Origin: an uncultured Alphaproteobacteria bacterium
Lineage (GTDB): Bacteria; Pseudomonadota; Alphaproteobacteria; RF32; CAG-239
Assembly: GCA_944392835.1 (NCBI GenBank)
Contig: CALXYB010000001.1
Coordinates: 1-64,000 of the forward strand
Direction: 5' to 3'
Length of the DNA: 64,000 bases
Part shown: piece by piece, positions 1-6,942 of the stretch
How positions within the stretch are numbered: position 1 is the stretch's first letter
Layout of the letters: each line of letters starts with the position of its first letter
Position numbers and translations under genes: made by a program
Notes under the pieces: model-generated
Told to the model about the DNA's origin: nothing
Databases searched by the model: none
Seen by the model: only the letters and a program-made list of their open reading frames with translations

Positions 1-171
1 CTTATGCTTTTAATGGAAATTGAAAGCGACAGAAGCTATTTAAGCCTTGAGGAATTATCCAAAAATACTTTAGAAATATTTATAAAAGAACTAAAACAAT
101 CCTTGAAAACTGTTTTTTTGCATAGTCAAAAAACCAAAAACCACTCAAAGCAGATAAATTTTTCCCTGTAA
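1..171 (+). CDS. C-terminal fragment of an unrecognised protein (5' end outside window)
   Basis: An open frame runs from the first base to a TAA at 169-171, giving 56 residues. It is rich in Leu, Lys and Glu (for example SLEELSKNTLEIFIKELKQ) and is probably helical. No family is recognised. It lies just upstream of a tRNA-Thr 3' remnant, so it may be the last gene of an integrated element (inference). Base composition is AT-rich, like the next 2 kb. It could also be a chance open frame, since its start cannot be seen. Confidence 0.4.
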   Translation, partial: LMLLMEIESDRSYLSLEELSKNTLEIFIKELKQSLKTVFLHSQKTKNHSKQINFSL

Positions 172-176
172 TAAGT

Positions 177-220
177 TGGTGGTAGCTTGTTTTAGCGTGG
201 TAGCTCGGTGGTAGCTCAGC
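177..220 (+). repeat. Short tandem GGTGGTAGCT-type repeats, left arm of an inverted repeat
   Basis: The motif GTGGTAGCT occurs three times in about 40 bases. The last two copies form a 20-bp block at 197-216 whose exact reverse complement lies at 1441-1460. The pair frames the tRNA remnant and the M55 peptidase gene. Such repeats could be integrase or excisionase binding sites or element ends (inference). GTAGCTCAG resembles a tRNA D-arm, but no tRNA folds here. Confidence 0.6.
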
Positions 221-279
221 TAAAAAATCGCTAAAATTTCAAGATTAACACATTGATTTATAAAGATAATATTTTACAA

Positions 280-334
280 GCGCAGTCGATTTGTAATCAG
301 TGGGTCCGCGGTTCGAGTCCGTGTGTCGGCACCA
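280..334 (+). other. 3' remnant of tRNA-Thr(TGT), probable attachment site
   Basis: The segment contains a TTTGTAA anticodon loop (anticodon TGT), a five-pair T-stem around TTCGAGT, the acceptor strand TGTCGGC, discriminator A and CCA. The 5' acceptor strand and D-arm are missing upstream. One C-A mismatch is present in the anticodon stem. A bare 3' tRNA half is the normal footprint of a tyrosine-recombinase element that integrated into a tRNA 3' end and left a copy at its far border. The intact tRNA would lie outside the window. Confidence 0.75.
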
Positions 335-391
335 GTTTCCAAGCCCCTGAATTTCAAGGGCTTTTTCTTTTATTTAGCCTATTAGGTTCAA
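333..391 (+). repeat. Direct repeat copy 1 (tRNA-downstream terminator region)
   Basis: About 59 bases starting CAGTTTCCAAGCCC and ending TAGCCTATTAGGTTCAA recur at 1347-1404 with only a few differences: one C/T, one T deletion, and GG to AA. Both copies hold an AAGCCC...GGGCTT hairpin followed by T-rich sequence, which fits an intrinsic terminator behind a tRNA. The two copies bracket the M55 peptidase gene. Confidence 0.8.
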
Positions 392-417
392 GTTTATTAT
401 CTTTTATGGAAAAGAAT

Positions 418-1302
418 ATGAATATATATATTTCAAGTGATATGGAAGGTATAGCCCAAACAAAAGAATGGTTGGATGTTCGTAAAACAGGTCCTAATTA
501 TAAAAAATTTCAAAAAGTACAAACAGACGAACTTAAGGCTATCGCAGAGAGCTTATCTTTGCAGAATAAAATTGTGATTAGAGACGGACACGGAAGTGCT
601 AAAAATATTATAAAAAATCAGTTTTCTTCTAATGTACAGATTATTGATTATTGGGACGAAGATCCAACTAATATGATGAAAGGTATTAATACATCACCTT
701 TCGATTTTGCTATATTACACGGTTATCACGCTGCTGGAGGTTCAGGGTTATCCCCTTTAGCTCATACCTTTAGTTCTCGCAATTTTGAGAAATTAACCTT
801 AAATGGTGAAATTGTTGGAGAAACTACATTTAACATTTTAACTGCCGCATATTTTCATATTCCGGTTATTTACGTTTCAGGTGATAATGGTGCTGTAGCA
901 GAAGCAAAAAAAATTTGTCCGAATATTATTGGAACCATTGTTAAAGATTTTAGTATTGATTCTTTTTTATCGACCGAAGATACTATCAACTCCATAAAAA
1001 AAGATTTTGTTTTAGCTTTACAACAGTATAAAGAAAATCCTCATTTATTTGAGATAAAATTACCAGATACTTTTGAATTTACCTTAGAATATAAAGATAG
1101 CGAACAAGCTATACTACATCTAAAGAAATTACCAAATGTTTTTCAGGTGGATAAAAACACATTAGCCTATAAAACTAATGATTACTATGATTTATTGTCA
1201 GTAATGCGGTTAATGAAACTGCAAATTGATAAAAGGCCTAGAATAATATCAAAATTAATTAACGCTTTATGCAAGATGACAAGGATTATCAGTGGACATT
1301 AA
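418..1302 (+). CDS. M55 family D-aminopeptidase (DppA-like)
   Basis: The 294-residue product opens MNIYISSDMEGIAQ, the metal-binding N-terminus of family M55 zinc D-aminopeptidases. It also has RDGHGSAKN, where Asp and His are typical ligands, LHGYHAAGG, and an HTFSSRNF segment near the nucleophile region. The family hydrolyses D-Ala-containing peptides and is often linked to dipeptide or peptidoglycan-fragment use. The frame is open further upstream through the tRNA remnant. ATG 418 is chosen because GGAAAAG lies just before it and the family motif starts there. There is no signal peptide, so it is probably cytosolic. It sits alone between two copies of a direct repeat, so it looks like cargo. 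The DNA is AT-richer than the core genes. Confidence 0.85.
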   Translation: MNIYISSDMEGIAQTKEWLDVRKTGPNYKKFQKVQTDELKAIAESLSLQNKIVIRDGHGSAKNIIKNQFSSNVQIIDYWDEDPTNMMKGINTSPFDFAILHGYHAAGGSGLSPLAHTFSSRNFEKLTLNGEIVGETTFNILTAAYFHIPVIYVSGDNGAVAEAKKICPNIIGTIVKDFSIDSFLSTEDTINSIKKDFVLALQQYKENPHLFEIKLPDTFEFTLEYKDSEQAILHLKKLPNVFQVDKNTLAYKTNDYYDLLSVMRLMKLQIDKRPRIISKLINALCKMTRIISGH

Positions 1303-1346
1303 GGCTAGCAAACAATAAACTCGATATTGCTAATTTGTAATAAGCT

Positions 1347-1404
1347 CAGTTTCCAAGCCCTTGAATTTCAAGGGCTTTTCTTTTATTTAGCCTATTAAAT
1401 TCAA
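1347..1404 (+). repeat. Direct repeat copy 2 (terminator region)
   Basis: This is the near-identical partner of 333-391. It contains the AAGCCCTTGA...TCAAGGGCTT hairpin with a TTTTC tail and probably terminates the M55 gene. It lacks the tRNA 3' half found before copy 1, although AATTTGTAATAAG just upstream faintly resembles the tRNA anticodon region. It may be the original chromosomal terminator or a product of a second recombination. Confidence 0.75.
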
Positions 1405-1440
1405 CTCAAAATAGCGTTTTTATCCCCTTTTTATAGCTCA

Positions 1441-1460
1441 AGCTACCACCGAGCTACCAC
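1441..1460 (-). repeat. Right arm of 20-bp perfect inverted repeat
   Basis: AGCTACCACCGAGCTACCAC is the exact reverse complement of 197-216. The pair spans about 1.26 kb, enclosing the tRNA remnant, both direct repeats and the M55 gene. The rest of the gap from 1303 to 1628 shows only AT-rich promoter-like sequence. Confidence 0.7.
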
Positions 1461-1522
1461 TAACCCAAAATTATCATTAAAATTCAATAAATTACTACAC
1501 GTCAATTTTATCAACATATTTT

Positions 1523-1551
1523 TTGAATATTCAATAAAATTGCCTTATATA
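1523..1551 (+). promoter_or_regulatory. Predicted sigma70-type promoter for the acetyltransferase
   Basis: TTGAAT at 1523-1528 and TATATA at 1546-1551 are separated by 17 bases, about 80 bases upstream of the acetyltransferase start. The surrounding DNA is very AT-rich, so a chance match is possible. Confidence 0.45.
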
Positions 1552-1628
1552 AAATAACTTGTATATATATTATTTAATCTTATCATTGTAAACTAAGTTG
1601 TAATTTATATTTATTAGAAGGAAAAGAA

Positions 1629-2189
1629 ATGTCTGAAAAAGAAAAAATGCTAAAGGGAGAATGGCATAACGCTAATTTTGATGAAGAATTACTTGAAGAA
1701 CGAAGCAAAGCAGAATTACTTTGTTTTAATTTTAATATGTCAAAACCAGGAAGCAAAGAACAAACATCAATATTAAAAGATTTACTAAAAACAGAACCAG
1801 CTGAAGGTCTAACTATACTCTCTCCTGTCTATTTTGATTATGGTTATCATACTCATTTGGGAGAAGGAACATTTGTCAATCATGGCTGTTATTTTATGGA
1901 TGGTGGAACTATTAACATTGGTAAAAATGTATTTATTGGCCCATTTTGTGGTTTTTATACTGCAAGTCATCCATTAAAATTCGCACCGAGGAATAAGGGA
2001 CTTGAAAAAGCATTACCAATATCTGTAGGAGATAACTGTTGGTTTGGAGCGAATGTAACTGTCTTACAAGGAGTAAGCATTGGTAAAGGTTGTGTAATTG
2101 CTGCAGGTAGTGTTATAATCAACGATATACCTGATAATTGCCTTGTCGCTGGTGTTCCAGCTTGTATTAAAAAGCATATTGAGCAATAA
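1629..2189 (+). CDS. Sugar O-acetyltransferase, maltose/galactoside acetyltransferase family
   Basis: The 186-residue protein has the Maa/LacA/NodL layout. A helical N-terminal cap (MSEKEKMLKGEWHNANFDEE) is followed by a left-handed beta-helix of hexapeptide repeats: GEGTFVNHGCYFMDGGTINIG, then IGPFCGFYTASHP with the conserved catalytic-region His. A C-terminal coil follows (VGDNCWFGANVTVLQGVSIG, GCVIAAGSVI, VAGVPAC). Such enzymes transfer acetyl from acetyl-CoA to a sugar hydroxyl in the cytosol. The start has the Shine-Dalgarno GAAGGAAAAG. It stands alone in AT-rich DNA next to the element border, so it may be acquired. The exact substrate cannot be read from sequence. Confidence 0.9.
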   Translation: MSEKEKMLKGEWHNANFDEELLEERSKAELLCFNFNMSKPGSKEQTSILKDLLKTEPAEGLTILSPVYFDYGYHTHLGEGTFVNHGCYFMDGGTINIGKNVFIGPFCGFYTASHPLKFAPRNKGLEKALPISVGDNCWFGANVTVLQGVSIGKGCVIAAGSVIINDIPDNCLVAGVPACIKKHIEQ

Positions 2190-2283
2190 ATTTAGGATGA
2201 CAGATTATTAAACATTTCCCATATCAAATTATAAGTTTGTTATATAGTTATCTTTTCTTAATCTCCTTAATTTGCAAATTGAA

Positions 2284-2314
2284 AGTCTTGCAGAAAAACT
2301 GCAAGGCTTTTTTG
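2284..2314 (+). terminator. Intrinsic terminator after the acetyltransferase
   Basis: CTTGCAG and CTGCAAG pair around an AAAAA loop, extended by flanking pairs, and a T-run follows. Confidence 0.75.
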
Positions 2315-2464
2315 CTAACAATCAGCAATTTTAAAAACATAAATAACAAAATCATCAAACACAAATTCATAAAAAAAATTTTCCCGATTTAAATTGATAT
2401 TTAAACATTTTTATACCATATTAAAAACGAATATATGAAAAAGTTAGAAAGATGAGAGGTTTTG

Positions 2465-3427
2465 ATGGCATTTAAGACAAAACGAATATTGAAAAAAATT
2501 GTTTCCTGGTCCGGGCTGTTTTTCTTTGCCGTTGCGGCATATATGATTTATCACCAATTATCAAAATACAAATTGGAAGATATTAAAGAAGCCCTGATGA
2601 GCATTCCTCCGCATAATCTCTTTTGGGCTTGTATGGCCTCCTTTGGCGGCTATGTCGCTTTATCCTCTTATGACTTTTTGGCAATCAAATACATCGGACG
2701 CAAGCTCGCACCTTGGAAATGGATTTTTGCCGGCTTCATCGGTTTTTCCGTCAGCAACAATGCCGGACACGCCATTGTTTCCGGCGGTGCCATTCGTTAT
2801 CGCTTATACACCAGATGGCGTTTTCACGCTTCCGAGATTGTCCGCATGGTAACTTTCTCCGGTTTCACCTATCTGGTTGCTTGCTTTTTCCTCATCATTT
2901 TGGGATATTTCCTAACCCCCAACCACGCTTTCGGTGAGGGCTCTGTTTCGCACCTCACCACCGTAACCGTAACCATCATCTCCGCCATCGGTCTGCTCAT
3001 TTATTTCGGCGCTTCGCTGTTTTACAAAAAGCCGATTATCATCAAGGAAGTTGAGTTTGACATTCCTTCGTTCAAAATGGCTTTGGCTCAGGTCATCATC
3101 GGCGGCGCAGACATCCTTATGGCCTCTCTGGTGCTGTATTTCTCGCTCATTCCGTTTATGGACATTCCGTTTGATGTCTTCATCGGCGTCTTCATCATTG
3201 CGCAGGTTTTGGGCGTTTTCAGCCAAGTTCCGGGCGGCTTAGGTGTTTTTGAGGGCTTGTTCTTATACATCATCCCCGGAGACCATAACCAAGCCCTGAT
3301 TTTTGGCGCGCTGATTGCTTACCGCATCATCTATTATCTCTTGCCGTTGGTTATTTCGGGCATTGTGCTGTTCTCTTATGAATGGGGCATAAACTTTGTC
3401 CGCACGCGCCGGCTTTTGCGCAGATAA
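2465..3427 (+). CDS. YbhN/UPF0104-like (lysylphosphatidylglycerol synthase TM region) membrane protein
   Basis: The 320-residue polytopic membrane protein has about eight hydrophobic segments. It carries signatures of the flippase-like region shared by YbhN and MprF: SNNAGHAIVSGGAIRYRLY near residue 100 and VPGGLGVFEGLFL near residue 265. It has no cytosolic LPG-synthase domain, so it is the transport-like half only. Family members are linked to lipid handling in the inner membrane, but the substrate here is unknown. The ATG at 2465 is preferred over the adjoining TTG, with GAGAGG upstream. It is a single gene with its own terminator, converging on the histidine kinase. Confidence 0.85.
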   Translation: MAFKTKRILKKIVSWSGLFFFAVAAYMIYHQLSKYKLEDIKEALMSIPPHNLFWACMASFGGYVALSSYDFLAIKYIGRKLAPWKWIFAGFIGFSVSNNAGHAIVSGGAIRYRLYTRWRFHASEIVRMVTFSGFTYLVACFFLIILGYFLTPNHAFGEGSVSHLTTVTVTIISAIGLLIYFGASLFYKKPIIIKEVEFDIPSFKMALAQVIIGGADILMASLVLYFSLIPFMDIPFDVFIGVFIIAQVLGVFSQVPGGLGVFEGLFLYIIPGDHNQALIFGALIAYRIIYYLLPLVISGIVLFSYEWGINFVRTRRLLRR

Positions 3428-3433
3428 GCTCAC

Positions 3434-3464
3434 AAAAAAGCTCCGCCGCAACGGAGCTTTTTTT
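3434..3464. terminator. Bidirectional terminator between convergent genes
   Basis: AAAGCTCCG and CGGAGCTTT form a stem with A-rich and T-rich flanks, so it can act on either strand. It lies between the YbhN-like gene and the histidine kinase stop. Confidence 0.85.
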
Positions 3465-3468
3465 ATTA

Positions 3469-4821
3469 TTATTCCTCTTTGAAAACACGCACCCGAAAAC
3501 CACCGTCCGCATTTTCAAAACAAACCTTGCAAGCCGAGCTTTCCGCCACACGCCGCACGATGGACAACCCCAAGCCGCTGCCCGAAACTTTTTGCCCTGC
3601 CGGACGGAAAAATCTCTCACTCAAATGCGCTAAAGCTCCCTCTTCTACCGAAACACCGGAATTAAACACTTGCAACGCACCGTCCGTAATCTCAATTTTT
3701 ATATTTGCACCTTGCGGACTATATTTCAAAGCATTATCCAACAAATTGCGCAAAACCAAACCCCACAAGAGCGGACTACCTTGTTCTACGGGACCAAAAC
3801 CGGACACATTCGCCTTAATCTCAATCTCTTTCTCTTCAGCCAAAGAGGCATAATCAGCTTTCAAATCTGCCAAAATCTGCTTCCAATCTATCAAACCTTT
3901 GGCTTCATCATAAACACCCAAAGATGTATCCACTTTAGAAAGCACCAAAAGCTGCTCCACCAAACGCGCCGAACGCTCAATCCCTTTTTGCAACTTTGTC
4001 AAAGCTTCCGCACGCATTTTTTCATCATCGCCGGACATCTCCGCCAGCTCCAACTGCACCTGCAGAGCCGTCAGCGGTGTGCGCAGCTCATGCGCGGCAT
4101 CCGCCACAAAACGACGCTCTCCCGCAATCATTCCCTCAATCCGGCTCAGCTGCATATTCATCGCCTTAACCAAAGGCAAAATCTCAGACGGAATATTTTT
4201 GTCATCAAGCGGCGACAAATCTCCGCTGCCGCGCTTTTGCAGATTCTCGGCCAAGCCGCGTAAGGGGCGAAATTCTCTGGTCAATATGCCGATAATCATA
4301 ATCAGCAACACCAACAACCCCAAAGCCCAAGGCAGCATAAACTCCTCGGCCATATCCCAGACCACTTCCGCACGATATTCTTCTTCCTGCCCGACCGCGA
4401 TATAAAACTTTCCGTCAGCCGACCTCAGCCAAACAATACGCCAAGCATCATCGCCATCCACAATCTGTCGGATAAAACTCCCCTCAGCCGGCAAGAAACC
4501 AAAACCTTTGCCGTTTTCATTATCATGAAAAACCATTTGTCCGTTGCGGTCAAAAATCGCAAAGCCGATAGCCTCGTCTTCTTCCTCGGCATTATGTACA
4601 TGCTTGAGCATTTTATCCGTAATCTTTTGCGCGCCGGCGGACAAACCGCTCCAGTCCGCACCGGCCATCTGTCTGGCCAAAGCCATCTGATATGTATCAA
4701 AGAACTCATCAACTTTTTCTTTGGTTTCCAGCCACGAAAAGACGCCCGCGCCGAGCCATACAACACAGGAAATCACCATAAAATAAACAATCAAACGCAA
4801 CCGTAAACTCAATTTTTTCAT
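3469..4821 (-). CDS. Sensor histidine kinase, QseC-like
   Basis: The 450-residue protein has an N-terminal membrane segment ([19 protein letters not shown]), a periplasmic region and a second segment ([14 protein letters not shown]) near residue 170. A HAMP-like linker follows. The dimerisation/phosphoacceptor motif is [12 protein letters not shown], with the ATPase N-box [11 protein letters not shown] and G-box GSGLGLSIV. It should autophosphorylate on the His of HELRTP and pass phosphate to the response regulator encoded just upstream, whose stop overlaps this start by 4 bases (ATGA type). The gene order (OB-fold protein, regulator, kinase) matches ygiW-qseB-qseC of enterobacteria. The stimulus is unknown. 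Confidence 0.9.
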   Translation of the reverse strand: MKKLSLRLRLIVYFMVISCVVWLGAGVFSWLETKEKVDEFFDTYQMALARQMAGADWSGLSAGAQKITDKMLKHVHNAEEEDEAIGFAIFDRNGQMVFHDNENGKGFGFLPAEGSFIRQIVDGDDAWRIVWLRSADGKFYIAVGQEEEYRAEVVWDMAEEFMLPWALGLLVLLIMIIGILTREFRPLRGLAENLQKRGSGDLSPLDDKNIPSEILPLVKAMNMQLSRIEGMIAGERRFVADAAHELRTPLTALQVQLELAEMSGDDEKMRAEALTKLQKGIERSARLVEQLLVLSKVDTSLGVYDEAKGLIDWKQILADLKADYASLAEEKEIEIKANVSGFGPVEQGSPLLWGLVLRNLLDNALKYSPQGANIKIEITDGALQVFNSGVSVEEGALAHLSERFFRPAGQKVSGSGLGLSIVRRVAESSACKVCFENADGGFRVRVFKEE

Positions 4822-5477
4822 GCGTCCTCCAGTATGTAGCCGATTTTATTAACCGTTTTTACCACATCTTTGCCAAGCTTTTTGCGCAAATGGTGAATAT
4901 GCACCTCAACCGCGTTGCTTGAAACTTCTTCGTCCCAGGAATAAATCTTATTTTCAATCACTTCCTTGGACAACACTCTGTTTTTGTTTAACAACAAAAG
5001 CTCCAATAAGGCCAACTCTTTGGGAGCTAAAACAATCTCTTTGCCATTTTGCAAAACCTTACGCGTCTGCGGATTAAACTCAATATCTTTATACTTAATC
5101 ACGGCCGCCGCCTGCCCGCCGCTCCGCCGAATAAGCGCATTAAGTCTGGCCTGAACTTCTTTTAGGGCAAAAGGCTTGCCCAAATAATCATCCGCACCGC
5201 TGTTCAAACCGGCAATCCGTTGGTCAACATCACCGCGCGCAGTCAAAATCAGCACCGGCTCATTTTTGTTCTGCCGGCGCCAATCTTGCAAAATCTCTAA
5301 CCCATCTTTTTTCGGTAAGCCCAAATCAAGGATGACCGCGGCATACGGAGTTTGTAACAAAGCCTCTTCGCCTTCCGCGCCATCAGTGAACCAATCAACA
5401 CTGAAGCCGAGTTTTTCAAGACCGATTTTCAAACCATCCCCGATTAAAGGGTCATCCTCGATAAGCAATATTCGCAT
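4818..5477 (-). CDS. OmpR-family response regulator, QseB-like
   Basis: The 219-residue protein has a receiver domain (acidic pair EDD at residues 7-9, phosphoacceptor in [18 protein letters not shown], and Lys in LGKPFAL). A winged-helix DNA-binding domain follows, with [23 protein letters not shown] and [13 protein letters not shown]. It is the partner of the overlapping histidine kinase gene. It probably binds direct repeats upstream of the operon, and a matching 11-bp-spaced repeat is visible at 5923-5942. The N-terminus [20 protein letters not shown] is close to the QseB/PmrA branch. Confidence 0.92.
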   Translation of the reverse strand: MRILLIEDDPLIGDGLKIGLEKLGFSVDWFTDGAEGEEALLQTPYAAVILDLGLPKKDGLEILQDWRRQNKNEPVLILTARGDVDQRIAGLNSGADDYLGKPFALKEVQARLNALIRRSGGQAAAVIKYKDIEFNPQTRKVLQNGKEIVLAPKELALLELLLLNKNRVLSKEVIENKIYSWDEEVSSNAVEVHIHHLRKKLGKDVVKTVNKIGYILEDA

Positions 5478-5491
5478 TTGGGCTCCTGTTC

Positions 5492-5851
5492 TTATTTCTT
5501 CAGAGCGATGCTGTCCACATCAATTTTGGTATCTTTGAACATTTCTTTGTCAACTTCACCATTCAAGATAACCGTATCTTGCGGAGTAACATTCAGCCCT
5601 CTCCAATCCTCGTTATCAATTTCAACCGTAACAGAACCGGAAGCATCTTTAAACAAATATTTTTCATCGCCTAAGCTTCTCTCAATCTGACCAACCAAAA
5701 CAACCGCCGTATCATCATTGAGCTTCAAAGCATCAGCCACGCTCATCGGCTGCAAACCGGGTCCCTGAAAACCACCATTCATCTGAGCCGAAGCGGCACC
5801 GCTCATACCCAAGACCAAAGCCAAAGCTGAAACTGCAAAAATCTTTTTCAT
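5492..5851 (-). CDS. YgiW/YdeI-family periplasmic OB-fold stress protein
   Basis: The 119-residue protein has a cleavable signal peptide ([23 protein letters not shown]). The BOF (bacterial OB-fold) domain follows: [35 protein letters not shown], and INGEVD-like LNGEVDKE. Family members are exported and linked to tolerance of peroxide, metals or cationic peptides. The gene lies 14 bases upstream of the QseB-like regulator and is first in the operon, exactly as ygiW precedes qseBC in Escherichia coli. A role in envelope stress sensing together with the kinase is inferred from that conserved order. Confidence 0.88.
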   Translation of the reverse strand: MKKIFAVSALALVLGMSGAASAQMNGGFQGPGLQPMSVADALKLNDDTAVVLVGQIERSLGDEKYLFKDASGSVTVEIDNEDWRGLNVTPQDTVILNGEVDKEMFKDTKIDVDSIALKK

Positions 5852-5922
5852 GTTTTTTCTCCTAAATTAAAATATAAAAGTTTAAGTTGTTCGTTATTAC
5901 ATTGTCAGTACAACAATCCAAA

Positions 5923-5942
5923 CTTAAGGAACGCTTAAGGAA
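5923..5942 (-). promoter_or_regulatory. Candidate response-regulator operator (direct repeat)
   Basis: CTTAAGGAA occurs twice, separated by CG, giving an 11-base period of one helical turn. Tandem half-sites with this spacing are typical of dimers of OmpR-family regulators. It lies 72-91 bases upstream of the ygiW-like start, at the head of the operon that encodes the QseB-like regulator, so autoregulation is a reasonable inference. Confidence 0.55.
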
Positions 5943-5961
5943 AAAAATTTTTTTTGATTTT

Positions 5962-6933
5962 TTAAAATTCGGTCAGAAAAATCCGCGAAACATCAACAAT
6001 TCCGCGCCCTCCGATAGGAAAAGAAAAAATCGGTGTCGTATGTCCAAAATCCACATTTGCCACAATCGGCAACCCATCAAGCTCTTTTTTTGAAAGCAAA
6101 ATCTCTTCCAACAACGCCCGATTCATTTCATTTTGCGGCTCAAAACGCCCCAACACCAAAGCCTTAACTTTCTTAAAATCAGGGTGCAAAGCCAAAGCCT
6201 GCAGATTTCGGTTAAAAACCCAAACTTCTTGCTCGGCACAATGCTCTAAGAATAAGATACTGTCGCGAATATCCGGAAAATAAGGCGTGCCTTTAAGCTC
6301 GTCAAAAAGCCCTAAATTTCCGCCGACGATTCGCCCTTCGGCCTTACCGGCACGAATAACCCAAGATCCATCGTTCTTCACAAATTTACGTTTTTCTTGA
6401 TCCAGATACCACTCATCATCCGACCAATCATCGGATGGCAAAACCTCAAATGCTTCTGTCTGGAAAAAACATTTTTTGAAATATTCAATCGTATATTCCA
6501 AACCCTTCAACATTCCGAAAGTTGAAAAATGCGGACCTGAATAAGTAACCATTCCCGTTTGAGCCGTAATAGCATTGCACAAAGCCGTAATATCCGAAAA
6601 ACCGCAAAGAATTTTCGGATTCTTACCAATCAAATCATAATCAATCTGCGCCAACAACTCCGTAGAATTAAAACCGCCGATAGCTGTCAAAATAGCATCA
6701 ACGGATGTATCTGCAAAAGCCTCGTGCAAATCATCAAGCCGAGATTGAACGGAAGAAGAACAAAACTTGTTGTTCTCCTCAACATTTTTGCCGAAAGAAA
6801 CGCTTAATCCCATCTCAGCCAAGCGTTCAATGGCAATTTTCCGGCAATCTTGCCCGATAATTCCCAAACTTCTGGACGGCGCAATCACCCGAATATGAGA
6901 ACCTTTTTTAAGCTTTTTCGGCACAATCATCAA
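5962..6933 (-). CDS. S66 family LD-carboxypeptidase/MccF-like peptidase
   Basis: The 323-residue cytosolic protein has the family start KKGSHIRVIAPS, AILTAIGGFNSTELL, the nucleophile motif GFSDITALC, LFLEHCAE and a C-terminal His in NVDFGHTTPI. Together these give the Ser-Glu-His triad of S66 peptidases. LD-carboxypeptidases trim the terminal D-Ala of tetrapeptides in murein recycling, while the MccF branch cleaves microcin C-like acyl-adenylates. The sequence looks nearer the MccF branch, but this cannot be settled by eye. Two Met codons open the frame and either could be used. The next gene upstream ends nine bases before it, so the two may be co-transcribed. Confidence 0.85.
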   Translation of the reverse strand: MMIVPKKLKKGSHIRVIAPSRSLGIIGQDCRKIAIERLAEMGLSVSFGKNVEENNKFCSSSVQSRLDDLHEAFADTSVDAILTAIGGFNSTELLAQIDYDLIGKNPKILCGFSDITALCNAITAQTGMVTYSGPHFSTFGMLKGLEYTIEYFKKCFFQTEAFEVLPSDDWSDDEWYLDQEKRKFVKNDGSWVIRAGKAEGRIVGGNLGLFDELKGTPYFPDIRDSILFLEHCAEQEVWVFNRNLQALALHPDFKKVKALVLGRFEPQNEMNRALLEEILLSKKELDGLPIVANVDFGHTTPIFSFPIGGRGIVDVSRIFLTEF

Positions 6934-6942
6934 TCAAATCTC

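Noticed and set aside
197-334. A tRNA-Thr interrupted by an intron, since GTAGCTCGGTGGTAGCTCAG resembles a D-arm
   Set aside because: There is no 5' acceptor strand complementary to TGTCGGC upstream, and the D-arm-like sequence is part of a tandem and inverted repeat.
3670-4263. A 197-residue plus-strand ORF inside the histidine kinase gene
   Set aside because: It is antisense to the conserved catalytic domain, with no recognisable motif or ribosome site.
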